Assembly (NCBI RefSeq): GCF_019931275.1
Contig: NZ_JAIOTY010000001.1
Span: 1,054,001 to 1,118,000 of the forward strand
Reading direction: 5' to 3'
From: Nitratidesulfovibrio sp. SRB-5
GTDB taxonomy: Bacteria; Desulfobacterota; Desulfovibrionia; Desulfovibrionales; Desulfovibrionaceae
Length of the DNA stretch: 64,000 nucleotides
The translations under genes were made by a program, and so were the position numbers. Numbering within the stretch: the stretch's first letter is position 1; every line of letters begins with the position of its first letter. Below the pieces are notes generated by a model that did not search any database, was not told the DNA's origin, and worked only from the letters and a program-made list of their open reading frames with translations. Positions 18,021-26,700 of this stretch are shown one piece after another.

Positions 18021-18130
18021 CCAGATGGGACCAGATCGGGCCAGCTCAGGCCAGATCGGGCCAGTTCGGGTCAGTTTGGGCCAGTTCGGGTCAGTTTGGG
18101 CCAGTTCGGGTCAGTTTGGGCCAGTTCGGA
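18021..18130. repeat. 10-bp tandem array, eleven units
   Basis: Eleven consecutive decamers in exact register follow the pattern CCAGWTCGGG / TCAGTTTGGG. The last seven alternate almost perfectly as a 20-bp unit. The array is non-coding, on the upstream side of cvpA. The period is close to one helical turn. Confidence 0.95.
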
Positions 18131-18278
18131 AATTTCACGAAACATCCCGAAATGTCATGGCAATTCCCTTCGCTGCGCGCCCGGCCAGTGGCGGAGCGCA
18201 TCCGAAGGTTCCCGGCCCCCGGCTCTCCATTCGTCGTCGGATGCGGACGCCATTCCCCCTTCGTCCCAAGGAAACCGA

Positions 18279-18755
18279 ATGAATTTCAACATGCTGGACG
18301 CAGCCTTCCTGATCATCGTCGGGTTGTTCGTGCTGCGCGGGCTGTTTCGCGGCTTCGTGGAAGAGGTGGCGGGACTGGTGGGGGTCATCGGCGGGTTCAT
18401 CCTGGCCAACCGCCACCACGGCGATGCCGCGCCCCACGTGGCCAAGGTGGTGGGCGACCCCGGCTGGGTCAACGTCATCGCCTACGTGGGCGTGTTCCTG
18501 GGCGTGCTGCTAGTGGTGGCCATCGTGGCGCGCATCATCCGCAAGCTGCTGGTCATCACCTTTGCGGGGTGGCTGGACCACATGGCGGGCGGGGTCATGG
18601 GCGCGGCCAAGGGGCTGCTGATCTGCTCCATACTGCTGGCCGTGCTGCTGCACTTTTTGCCCGACGCCGCGTTTGTGCGCGATTCCCGCGTGATTCCGTA
18701 CCTTTCGATGATTACCGGCTACGTGAAGACGTTCTTGCCGCAGCAGTTGTTCTGA
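18279..18755 (+). CDS. cvpA: CvpA family membrane protein
   Basis: The product has 158 residues with four hydrophobic helices. The N-terminus has the family pattern (MNFNMLDAAFLIIVGLFVLR, then GFVEEVAGLVGVIGGFILAN), and a glycine-rich segment GGVMGAAKGLLICSILLAVL lies near residue 105. CvpA proteins are inner-membrane proteins linked to colicin V export and envelope homeostasis; their exact activity is not settled. The start at 18279 has AAGGAAAC upstream. mazG follows 115 bases downstream and may be cotranscribed. Confidence 0.88.
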   Translation: MNFNMLDAAFLIIVGLFVLRGLFRGFVEEVAGLVGVIGGFILANRHHGDAAPHVAKVVGDPGWVNVIAYVGVFLGVLLVVAIVARIIRKLLVITFAGWLDHMAGGVMGAAKGLLICSILLAVLLHFLPDAAFVRDSRVIPYLSMITGYVKTFLPQQLF

Positions 18756-18870
18756 CGGGCGGCGAACACTGGCCCGAATGTCGGCGGACGGCAAACGCCG
18801 CCCCGAATTCCTGCTTCCCCATCCCCACCCCCAACGCCCGGCGTGCCGGGCATCCGACGGACCGCAGACC

Positions 18871-19734
18871 ATGAGCACCGAACCCGCGTCCCCGAATTCT
18901 CCCCACGGCCTTCAGGCCATCACCGACGTCATCGACCGCCTGCTGGCCCCCGAAGGCTGCCCGTGGGATCGTGAGCAGACCCCCGAATCGCTGGCCGACT
19001 ACGTCATCGAGGAATGCTTCGAACTGGTGGAGGCCATCCGCTCGGGCAAGGTGCACGACGTGCGCGAGGAACTGGGCGACGTGATGTTTCTGCTGGCGTT
19101 CATCGGGCGCCTGTATGCCGACAAGGGGGCGTTCACCCTGGCCGATGCCGTGGAAGGCAACGCCGCCAAGATGATCCGCCGCCACCCGCACGTGTTTGCC
19201 GAGGGTGAATGCGCCAGCCGCGAGGAGCTGCTGCGCAACTGGGAACGCATCAAGCGCGAGGAAAAGGCGGCTGCCATGGCCGAGGATGCCGACGCCGAGG
19301 GCGACGCACAGGCCGCACCCGCCGAAGGCGCGCAGAAAGGCGTGTTCGACAGCCTGCCCAAGGGGCTGCCCCCGCTGGTCAAGGCGTACCGCCTGCACTC
19401 CAAGGCCGCCCGCGTGGACTTTACCTGGGAAAGCGACGAGGACGTGGAGCAGCAGGTGGAGGCCGAATGGCTGGAATGGCTGGATGCCTCGGCCAGCGGC
19501 GACAAGGAGCGCCAGGAGCAGGAACTGGGCGACTTCCTGTTCACCATCGTGGAACTTGGCCGCCGCAAGGGCATCAAGGCCAACGCCGCGCTGGACTACG
19601 CCACGCTGAAGTTCTTGCGCCGCTTCGAGGGCATGGAGGCGCTGGCGCGCGAACGCGGGCTGGACTTTCCCAACCTTCCCTTTGAAGAAAAGGACGCGCT
19701 GTGGAACGAGGTGAAGGCCGCCGAAAAGGCCTGA
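18871..19734 (+). CDS. mazG: nucleoside triphosphate pyrophosphohydrolase MazG
   Basis: MazG hydrolyses (d)NTPs to monophosphates and pyrophosphate and limits damage by aberrant nucleotides. The product has 287 residues with two MazG repeats. The first has GCPWDREQTPESLADYVIEE then EELGDVMFLLAF; the second has WESDEDVEQQVEAEWLEW then EQELGDFLFTIVELGR. The acidic ExxE/ExxD metal ligands are present. An acidic Ala-rich linker (AEDADAEGDAQAAPAEGA) separates the repeats. The start at 18871 (MSTEPASPNSPHG) is supported by family alignment, though the ribosome binding site is weak; 18778 is the alternative. Its stop overlaps the next start (TGATG). Confidence 0.93.
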   Translation: MSTEPASPNSPHGLQAITDVIDRLLAPEGCPWDREQTPESLADYVIEECFELVEAIRSGKVHDVREELGDVMFLLAFIGRLYADKGAFTLADAVEGNAAKMIRRHPHVFAEGECASREELLRNWERIKREEKAAAMAEDADAEGDAQAAPAEGAQKGVFDSLPKGLPPLVKAYRLHSKAARVDFTWESDEDVEQQVEAEWLEWLDASASGDKERQEQELGDFLFTIVELGRRKGIKANAALDYATLKFLRRFEGMEALARERGLDFPNLPFEEKDALWNEVKAAEKA

Positions 19735-21389
19735 TGCCCGACCGATTCGACCGGTCCGCCGGTGTCGCGGCCCTGCGCGGCGGGGAGCGGGGCACGCGCC
19801 TTGCCGCCTGTGCTCCCGCGTCCCTTGGTGCCCGTCCGGCCCGCGCGAATCATGCGACGCAGGCCCCCGGTTCGACAGGGGCGACCGGGCGGGATGCCGC
19901 GCCGGGGGGTGCCAGTCCGGCCACGCTGGTGGCCGCTGCCTCCGTCGTCCCCAGCGCCCCCGCCCCCGTCATCCCTGCCGTTCCTGTCGCGGACGACAGC
20001 ATGCCGGACCAGCGTGCCCGGCGCATTGCCGATGCCATCCTGCGCTGGCTGGCCAGCGGGGTGCGCCTGGATGCCCCTGCCCGCACGTTTCTGGAGGCCC
20101 AACTGGGCATGACGGGACTTGCGGGCCTGCCGACAAGGGAGGTGGCCGCACGGCTGGCCCCATTGCTGGGGGCCGAACCGCAAGGGCAGGGTGTCCCCGC
20201 CTCTCCAGATCGCCCAGATCGGTCAAATCACCCGGATCACCCGGATCACCCGGATGCTGCCGACGCCACCGACACAGCTGACACCGCCGACGCCGCCGCC
20301 GAAGGCGCGCTGGAATACCTGCTGTACCCGGATACCGCCTTGCGCCTGTCCGTGGAACAACTGCTGGCGTTACAGGCTGGCGAGGATGCGCCGGGCGCAT
20401 CCGTCCCCGGTGCGCCCTCGGTGTGCCTCGCGGACGCGGTGCTGGCCGTGTTGCCGCCGGACGCCACCGCCGTGTTGCATGTTCCGGATATCCCCGGCGG
20501 TTCCGGAAATCCGCCCGACCTGCCCGATCTGGCCGACTTGGCCGATCTGGCCTACATGCCCGATCTGGCCTACATGCCCGACCTGCCCAACCTGCCCGAC
20601 CTGCCGTACTGTGCCCATGCGCCCCACAAGCCAGCCGCGTCCGGCACGTCCGGCACGTCCGGCACGTCCGGCACGTCTGGCACGTCTGGCACCGTCAGCA
20701 TGCCCGGCCCCGGCGTGCTCGAGCGTGTCCGGCTCACCCTGCCCGTGCCCCGTTGGGCAATGACCCTGCTGGTGCGCCGACTGCGCCTGGACCGGGTGAT
20801 TCCCGCGTCCATGGCCGTTGCCGTGGCGGAACGCCTGCCGGAACAGCGGGCTCTGGCGGTGCGGCTGGCCCTGCGCGATGCCCGGTTCGACCTGGTGGAA
20901 GCCGCGCCCGCCCCGCATGCCGATTCGTCCGGCAGCGCCGCCGGGCCTGCCCGCGAAAGCCGCCCCGAACTGGTGCTGCGGTTCATCAGGCGCATGCCCC
21001 CGTCCGACCCCGGCTACATCGAGACGCTGGCCCTGTGGCTGGACCTGCTGCACGACCTGCCGCCCGACAAGAGCGCGCACGCGGCCCTTTCCGCACGGCG
21101 TGAACGGTTGTCCCGCGCCGCGCGCGAGGCGGACGAGTTCACCGAACGGCTGGGCCGCCTGAACATGGAAATCCTGATGCTGCAAGGGGTGCACGCCCCG
21201 GCCCTGGACGCCGCGGAGGCGCGCCGCAAGGTGCGCCTGATGGACCGGATGTGCCTGGCCGTGCTGGGACGTCCCGCCGCGCTGGACCCGGCGGAAGAGG
21301 GCATGACTCCCAAAACACCGGACGGGCATGATCTGGGGGCGTTCGACCCGGCCACGGGGCTTGACGACCTGATGCGCCTGCTCTCGTAA
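19734..21389 (+). CDS. large repeat-rich protein of unknown function
   Basis: Unrecognised, 551 residues. The ATG overlaps the mazG stop codon, so translation is probably coupled. Residues 1-85 are low-complexity Ala/Pro. A folded-looking piece follows (QRARRIADAILRWLASGVRL). Three arrays of 9-bp repeats then encode HPD-type, LPDLADL-type and SGT-type tripeptide runs. The C-terminal third (about 330-520) looks helical and ordered (MTLLVRRLRLDRVIPASMAV, YIETLALWLDLLHDLPPDKS), with a charged coiled stretch (RERLSRAAREADEFTERLGR). No signal peptide or membrane helix. The ordered ends with repeat-filled linkers suggest a real protein whose linkers have expanded. Confidence 0.75.
   Translation: MPDRFDRSAGVAALRGGERGTRLAACAPASLGARPARANHATQAPGSTGATGRDAAPGGASPATLVAAASVVPSAPAPVIPAVPVADDSMPDQRARRIADAILRWLASGVRLDAPARTFLEAQLGMTGLAGLPTREVAARLAPLLGAEPQGQGVPASPDRPDRSNHPDHPDHPDAADATDTADTADAAAEGALEYLLYPDTALRLSVEQLLALQAGEDAPGASVPGAPSVCLADAVLAVLPPDATAVLHVPDIPGGSGNPPDLPDLADLADLAYMPDLAYMPDLPNLPDLPYCAHAPHKPAASGTSGTSGTSGTSGTSGTVSMPGPGVLERVRLTLPVPRWAMTLLVRRLRLDRVIPASMAVAVAERLPEQRALAVRLALRDARFDLVEAAPAPHADSSGSAAGPARESRPELVLRFIRRMPPSDPGYIETLALWLDLLHDLPPDKSAHAALSARRERLSRAAREADEFTERLGRLNMEILMLQGVHAPALDAAEARRKVRLMDRMCLAVLGRPAALDPAEEGMTPKTPDGHDLGAFDPATGLDDLMRLLS
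20226..20297 (+). repeat. 9-bp in-frame tandem repeat, eight units
   Basis: Units such as GATCACCCG and GACACCGCC encode a run of Asp-x-x tripeptides. The first three are nearly identical and later ones diverge. Confidence 0.85.
20514..20603 (+). repeat. 9-bp in-frame tandem repeat, ten units
   Basis: Ten units of the form CCCGAYCTG or GCCTACATG encode Pro-Asp-Leu, Ala-Asp-Leu and Ala-Tyr-Met tripeptides. Two GCCTACATG-CCCGATCTG pairs show an 18-bp higher-order period. Confidence 0.92.
20640..20693 (+). repeat. 9-bp in-frame tandem repeat, six units
   Basis: Six nearly perfect units of TCCGGCACG (last two TCTGGCACS) encode Ser-Gly-Thr repeats. This is the third array in the same gene. Confidence 0.95.
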
Positions 21390-21456
21390 AGGTCGGGTGC
21401 GCCGCAACGGAACCGTTCCGCTACGGCGCACCCCGGTGCCCATTGGCGCCCGCGCG

Positions 21457-21663
21457 TCAGACGGTGACGTCCACGTGCTCTCCAAGGCCGCGCACGGCCA
21501 CGGGAGACTCGGTCTGCGTCTGTCCGGCGTCCCGGCGTTCCTGCCGGGGAAGGGCGTCTGCCTGAGTGGCCGCAAGCTGTTGCCCGTCCTGCTGCATCAG
21601 GCGGGTCTGCTCCAGCACGTTCAGGATCCCCTCCGCGCCACCGGTGAACTGGTCTATCCGCAT
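21457..21663 (-). CDS. small protein of unknown function (68 residues)
   Basis: Unrecognised. It is supported mainly by an excellent ribosome binding site (AAAGGAGGTGCGCC) before the ATG at 21663. The product begins MRIDQFTGGAEGILNVLEQT and is polar, Gln-rich and probably helical in the first half (LMQQDGQQLAATQADALP). No cysteines, signal or membrane helix. It is divergent from the small cysteine-rich gene at 21878 and convergent with the repeat-rich gene. Short Gln-rich helical proteins occur near motility genes in some bacteria, but nothing here ties it to that role. Confidence 0.65.
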   Translation of the reverse strand: MRIDQFTGGAEGILNVLEQTRLMQQDGQQLAATQADALPRQERRDAGQTQTESPVAVRGLGEHVDVTV

Positions 21664-21877
21664 GGCGCACCTCCTTTGCGGGGGATGAGTCGCCCCGTAT
21701 CCTTCCTATCGGCAGGTGCCCCGCTTTCCACAGGGGTACCCGTGAAAACGGATGCATTCCGCACCTGTCTTGCGTATCATCATTGCCAGCCATTGCAGCC
21801 ATGCCGCCCGTTTCGCCGTACGGGGCACGGGCAGGCAGGACAGAACGCGACGGGTCGTGCCCACAAGGGAGGCAGCC

Positions 21878-22060
21878 ATGCTCATGCCGCAGAACGAAGC
21901 CAAGTTCCGCTACTGTCCCTTTCTCAAGACCAGCGACGACAAGATGCGCTTCTGCGTCGGCGCCCAGTGCATGATGTGGCGCTACAAGCATCCCCAGCGC
22001 AACGGCGAAGGTGACGAAGGCTATTGCGGGCTGGCTGGCAAGCCCGCTGGCGCCATGTAG
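21878..22060 (+). CDS. tiny cysteine-rich protein (60 residues)
   Basis: Unrecognised family. The start at 21878 has AAGGGAGGCAGCC directly upstream, an almost ideal ribosome binding site, and is preferred over 21752. The product carries four cysteines, in FRYCPFLK, MRFCVGAQCMMWRY and GYCGLAGK, spaced like a zinc-binding or iron-sulfur mini-domain. The rest is basic and polar with no signal peptide. It stands alone: 60 bases downstream comes a 20-bp repeat array and then the AI-2E permease. A metal-binding role is inference from the cysteine pattern. Confidence 0.8.
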   Translation: MLMPQNEAKFRYCPFLKTSDDKMRFCVGAQCMMWRYKHPQRNGEGDEGYCGLAGKPAGAM

Positions 22061-22061
22061 G

Positions 22062-22120
22062 CGCCCGACTCGACCGGACCCGACCCGACTCGACCGGACC
22101 CGACCCGACTCGACCGGAGC
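22062..22120. repeat. 20-bp tandem array, three units
   Basis: Three copies of CGACCCGACTCGACCGGACC, the first lacking one base and the last with one substitution, followed by a partial decayed copy to about 22135. It is non-coding, starting one base after the stop codon of the small cysteine-rich gene. Confidence 0.93.
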
Positions 22121-22287
22121 CGACAGGACCCGACATGAACCGGGCCCAGGCGCAGGTCCGGCCCCATGCCATGTCCAACCCCGGCCAGCGACAGCGCAGG
22201 GCGGGCCGCAAGAGCGCTTCCTTTCATCGTGTCCGCTGCACGGCACCCGTGCAGCGCATGCGGCACCCCACCAACGGGCACCCATCC

Positions 22288-23481
22288 ATGAATACCATCC
22301 CGACCAAGGGAAATCGCGCCACCGCCTCGCGCAACCTGTTTTCGTACTTTCTCTTCCTGTTGCTGTTGCTGGCCTTGTGGCTGGCCTATCAACTGGTGGA
22401 ATCCTTCCTGCACACCCTCATCCTGGGGGCGGTGTTCTCCGCCATCTGCTATCCTCTGCACCTGCGCTGCAAGACGCTGGTGCGGGGCAGCTCCATTGTT
22501 TCCGCACTGCTGGTGCTGACGGGGCTGGTGGTGTGCATCGTCATTCCGTTGTGCGTGTTCGTGGCCCTGCTGATTCCCCAGGGCATGCAGACGGTGACGG
22601 CCATCAACAAGTGGCTGAGCGGCGGGGGACCGGCGGCGTTGCTGTCGGAATCGAATCTGGAGCCGTGGCTGCAATGGGTGCGGGTGAACCTGCCGTTCAT
22701 CGACCTGAGCCACATCGACTTCCAGACCAACCTGTTGCAGGTGTCCCGCACGGCAGGGCAGACGCTGATCCAGTGGGGCTCGTACGTGCTGGGGAACACC
22801 ATGCTGTTCTTCCTGCACTTCCTTCTTCTGCTGCTGGTGATGTTCTTCATGCTGAAGGACGGCAAGCGCATGGTGGAGGGGGTGAAGTACCTGTGCCCCC
22901 TGCGCGAGGAACAGGAAGACATGATCATCCAGAGCCTGCGCCGGGTGGCCCGCGCCGTGCTGGTGGGAGGGCTGCTGGTGGCCGTGGTGCAGGGGGTGCT
23001 GGGAGGGCTTGGCATGGCCATCGTGGGCATGCCCGGCCTGTTCTGGGGCACGGTGATGGGCTTTGCCTCGCTGGTGCCGGTGGTGGGCACGGGGTTGGTA
23101 TGGGGACCGGCTTCCATCTATCTGTTGCTGATGGGGCAATGGAAGGGGGCGGTGTTTCTGGTGCTGTGGTGCTCGCTGGTGGTGGCCGGGGCGGATTCCT
23201 TCCTGCGGCCCTACTTCATGCGCGGCAGTTCCGGTGCCTCGGTATTCTACATTTTCCTGTCCATCCTGGGCGGGCTGAAGACCTTCGGCATGGCGGGCAT
23301 CATCTACGGCCCGCTCATTCTCAGCTTCACCATGGTCATGCTGAACCTGTACGGCGAGGAATACCGCGACATTCTGGCCCCGCAGACGGTGAATGGGGCC
23401 AATTGCCCGGTGCCGGACAGCGGGGCGGAAGGGGGCGGAGGCGCTGCAACCGCGTCGCCGGAAGGAAAGAACGGCGGATAG
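22288..23481 (+). CDS. AI-2E family permease (PerM-like)
   Basis: The product has 397 residues with about eight hydrophobic helices in the family arrangement. There are three N-terminal helices, a soluble middle (LSESNLEPWLQWVRVNLPFI), then VMFFMLKDGKRMVEGVKYL and a C-terminal helix cluster with GLFWGTVMGFASLVPVVGTG, typical of the family. Members export small molecules; the substrate here cannot be told. The C-terminus adds a Gly/Ala-rich tail. The start at 22288 (MNTIPTKGNR) sits just before the first helix; 22135 and 22024 are in-frame alternatives that would run back through the 20-bp repeat array. No strong ribosome binding site decides. Confidence 0.88.
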   Translation: MNTIPTKGNRATASRNLFSYFLFLLLLLALWLAYQLVESFLHTLILGAVFSAICYPLHLRCKTLVRGSSIVSALLVLTGLVVCIVIPLCVFVALLIPQGMQTVTAINKWLSGGGPAALLSESNLEPWLQWVRVNLPFIDLSHIDFQTNLLQVSRTAGQTLIQWGSYVLGNTMLFFLHFLLLLLVMFFMLKDGKRMVEGVKYLCPLREEQEDMIIQSLRRVARAVLVGGLLVAVVQGVLGGLGMAIVGMPGLFWGTVMGFASLVPVVGTGLVWGPASIYLLLMGQWKGAVFLVLWCSLVVAGADSFLRPYFMRGSSGASVFYIFLSILGGLKTFGMAGIIYGPLILSFTMVMLNLYGEEYRDILAPQTVNGANCPVPDSGAEGGGGAATASPEGKNGG

Positions 23482-23783
23482 CGGCGGCTACCGGAATCCA
23501 CCGGCCCGGAAACGCATGGATTCCGTACCCTCGTGCCCTTCTTGCCATTTTTCTAGGTTACCGGTAGGCGATGGACTGGGTGGGGCGCCGACCGCCCGCG
23601 GCGAGGGGGCAGTGCCGCGAACGCACCGGTGCCCGTCACGCTGACCTGCCCGCTGTCGTTGTCCGCGCATTGATTGCCGTTGCATGGCCTGCGCCGTGCG
23701 CATTGCGGAGCGCGGCCCGCCGGTACGTCCGGCCCTGTATCGCAAACCGTCGATGAGCCGGGTTTTGGCCCGCAGGGGGAGAC
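23482..23783. other. intergenic region, nothing recognised
   Basis: About 300 GC-rich bases between the permease and GGDEF-EAL genes. No terminator hairpin or promoter could be supported. Confidence 0.55.
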
Positions 23784-26700
23784 GTGTTGCGCGAACCTTC
23801 CGGTGTACACACCATGCCCGGCACCGCCGGAGCGCACGCCGAGCCGCATGCCGATCCGGAACGCTCAGCCATGGCCGAGGCCATGGCCAGCCCGAACGCG
23901 CCCCGGCGGCCCTCGTTGTCGCCGCTGCCGCCTTCCCCCCGCGTGGCGGGCGATGGCCCCTTCGCCGGTCTGCCGGACCTGTCCGCCATGCTGGGCAAGC
24001 CCGCCCCGGACGCGTTGCAGGAAGAACCGGGCGCGCCGCCCGCGCCCGACACCTCCGGGGCGATTTCCACCACAGCCACCACCACGCAGGATTCCCCGTC
24101 CGTCGCTTCTGCATCGGACCCGCGCGGACCTGACCTGGCCTCATCCGGCAGGTTCTGGCCCCATGGAGACCTGGCCGCGCAGTTCGGCGCGGCGGGCATC
24201 GGCGTGTGCGTGTTCGACCCGGCGGGCCAGCTGCTGTACATGAACGGCCGCATGGCCGACCTGCTGGGCTGCGGCCCGGAAGGCATTCCTTCGTTGTTCT
24301 GCGCCCGTCTGGTGGGGATGGAAGGCACGGCGGACGTGCTGGCGCTGTTCCTGCGCGTGGCCTCCGGCCAGGACGAGGGCGGCAGCGTGCGCAAGCGCTT
24401 CCTGCGCGGCGATGGCGGCACCATGCTGGCCTCGGTCACCCTGTACGCGGTGCACGACGCCCTGGGCCTGCCGCTGCACGTGGTGCATCTGGTGCGCCCG
24501 CTGGAACGCCCAAATCGCACGGACCGGCCAGAAAGGGGCGGCGACCGGCCAGAGGCACTGGCCCGGCGCCGCTTCGACGACGTGCCCTTTCCCGTGGGCT
24601 GGTCCGCCACCGACGGCGCCCAGACGCCCGGCACCGCCCGGCCCGACCGCTATCGCGCCGCACTGCACCTCATCGCCCACGCCACCCTGCACGAAACCGA
24701 CCCCGACAGCCTGGGGGCGGCCTTCACGCGCATCTTCCGTTCGCTGCTGCCGGGCGAGCCGCCGGAACTGGTGGTTTATCCCGGCGACGGCAGCCGCACC
24801 GTGTATTCGTCCGCCGAGGCTGCCGGGCGCAAGGATGCCGCGCCCCCGTGCGACCTTGCGGCGCGCGTGTACCTGCGCGGCGAGACCGTGCGCGTGGACG
24901 CCGACGAACTGCGCGAACTGGTCGAGCTTGGCGAATGCCTGCTGCCCGATCCCGTGCCCGCCCATTGGCTGGGCGTGCCGCTGCGCACCCGCACCGGAGA
25001 GGTGCTGGGGGCCATGGTGTGCCAGGTGGCGGGTGGGGAAGATGCCGAGAGGGGCGGCCCCGGTACTCTGCCAGTTCTATCTGTTCAGCCCGGTCAGCCC
25101 GGTCAGCCCGATCAGGCCGATCAGCCCGATCAGGCGGAACGGGCCAAACGGGCCAAACGGGCCGAACGCACGGAGCCGGTCGGCACGCAACCCCTGCCGC
25201 GTCCCGTACCCGCGCGGGTCAGGCCGGGTTTTTCTGCGGAGGATCGCCGCCTGCTGGAACTGGTGTCCGGCCACGTGGCCGACGCCCTGGCCGCCCGGCG
25301 TGATCTGGGCCGCCGCGCCCTGGACGAGGTGCGCTACCGCGCCTCGTTCATGGACGCCGTGGCGGGCATGGCCCTGCTGGATGCCGGGGGCAGGCTGCTG
25401 GCGGTGAACCGGGCCTTCGAGGCCGCCTTCGGCTATCCCGATGGCGTGCTGGCGGGCACGGACCTGCGCGACCTGTTGCCCCCGGACGTGGCCGGGCAGG
25501 CCCTGCGCGAGTTCGGCGGGCTGTGGCTTTCCGTGTCGGCCATCCGTGCGGCGGCGGGCATGGGCGAGACCGCCGGAGGCATGGTGGAGACCTCGTGGCC
25601 GTTCCTGCGGGCCGACGGTGAAAAGCGCTGGATGCAGCAGAGCCTGCGCATCCTGCCCGGCGAGGCGGGCCACCCCCCGTGCGCCCTGTTGCAGGTCACC
25701 CCGCTGGAGGGCGGCAACGGACGCGCCGGGCGCGACCCGGCCACCCGCGACGAGGAGCGCATGACCCAGACCGCCTTCCACGACGTGCTCACCGGCCTGC
25801 CCAACCGGGTGCTGCTGCTGGACCGTGTGGAAAGCGCCCTCAAGCGGGCCCGGCGTCACGATCATTACCGCTTTGCCGTGCTGTTCCTGGACATCGACCG
25901 CTTCAAGGTGGTCAACGAAAGTCTGGGCCATCGCGCGGGCGACGAGCTGCTGCGTCTGTTTTCCGACCGGGTGCTGCCCTGCCTGCGCGAGGTGGACACC
26001 CTGGCCCGCTGCGGCGGCGACGAATTTGCCGTGCTGCTGGACGACGTGGAGGACACCGCCGAGGTGGGCACCATCGTCGAGCGCATTCAGGACGCCCTGC
26101 GCACGCCGTTTCCGGTGCGCGACACCGAGGTGTACATGGCCGCCAGCATCGGCGTGGTGGTGCGTGCCCGGCAGTACGCATCCGCAGAGGACATCCTGCG
26201 CGACGCCGACCTTGCCATGTTCCGCGCCAAGGAATCGGGCAAGGGCCGCTACGAACTGTTCGACGAGGACGTGCCCTCCGCCGTCCCGGACAAGCTGCGC
26301 CGCGAAAACGAACTGCGCCGGGCCATGGAGCGCGGCGAGATAGAACTGTACTTCCAGCCCGTGGTTTCGCTGCGCACCGCCCGCATCACCGGGCTGGAGG
26401 CGCTGGTGCGCTGGAACCACCCGGACCTCGGCCTGCTGTCGCCGTCGGAGTTCATCCCCCTGGCCGAGGAATCGGGGCTGATCTACCACCTGGACCGGCA
26501 CGTGCTGGAACTGGGCTGCGCCTCCGTGCGCGCCCTGCGCGAGCGGGCCGGGCCGGCGGCGGAATTCGCCCTGAACCTGAACATTTCCGCGCGCAGCTTC
26601 CGCCGCTGGAACATGGTGGAAAGCTATTCCGCCGTCATCCTGGAATCGGGCTGCAACCCGCTGGACGTGCGGCTGGAAATCACCGAAAGCCTGCTGCTGA

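Larger units (their letters stand above)
17518..18278. other. divergent intergenic region, 760 bases
   Basis: No gene is supported; the open frames across it lack ribosome binding sites and are made partly of repeats. On the minus strand TTGCAT and TACTAT (17785-17790 and 17761-17766, 18-base spacer) could be a promoter for the HDOD gene. The right part holds the decamer array at 18021-18130 and then A/T-richer DNA leading to cvpA. Confidence 0.55.

Noticed and set aside
18021-18130. Decamer array considered as a CRISPR array
   Set aside because: Units are 10 bp with no unique spacers and no cas genes nearby.
17611-18282. 223-codon plus-strand frame upstream of cvpA
   Set aside because: It translates the decamer array and random GC-rich DNA, has no ribosome binding site, and overlaps the cvpA start.
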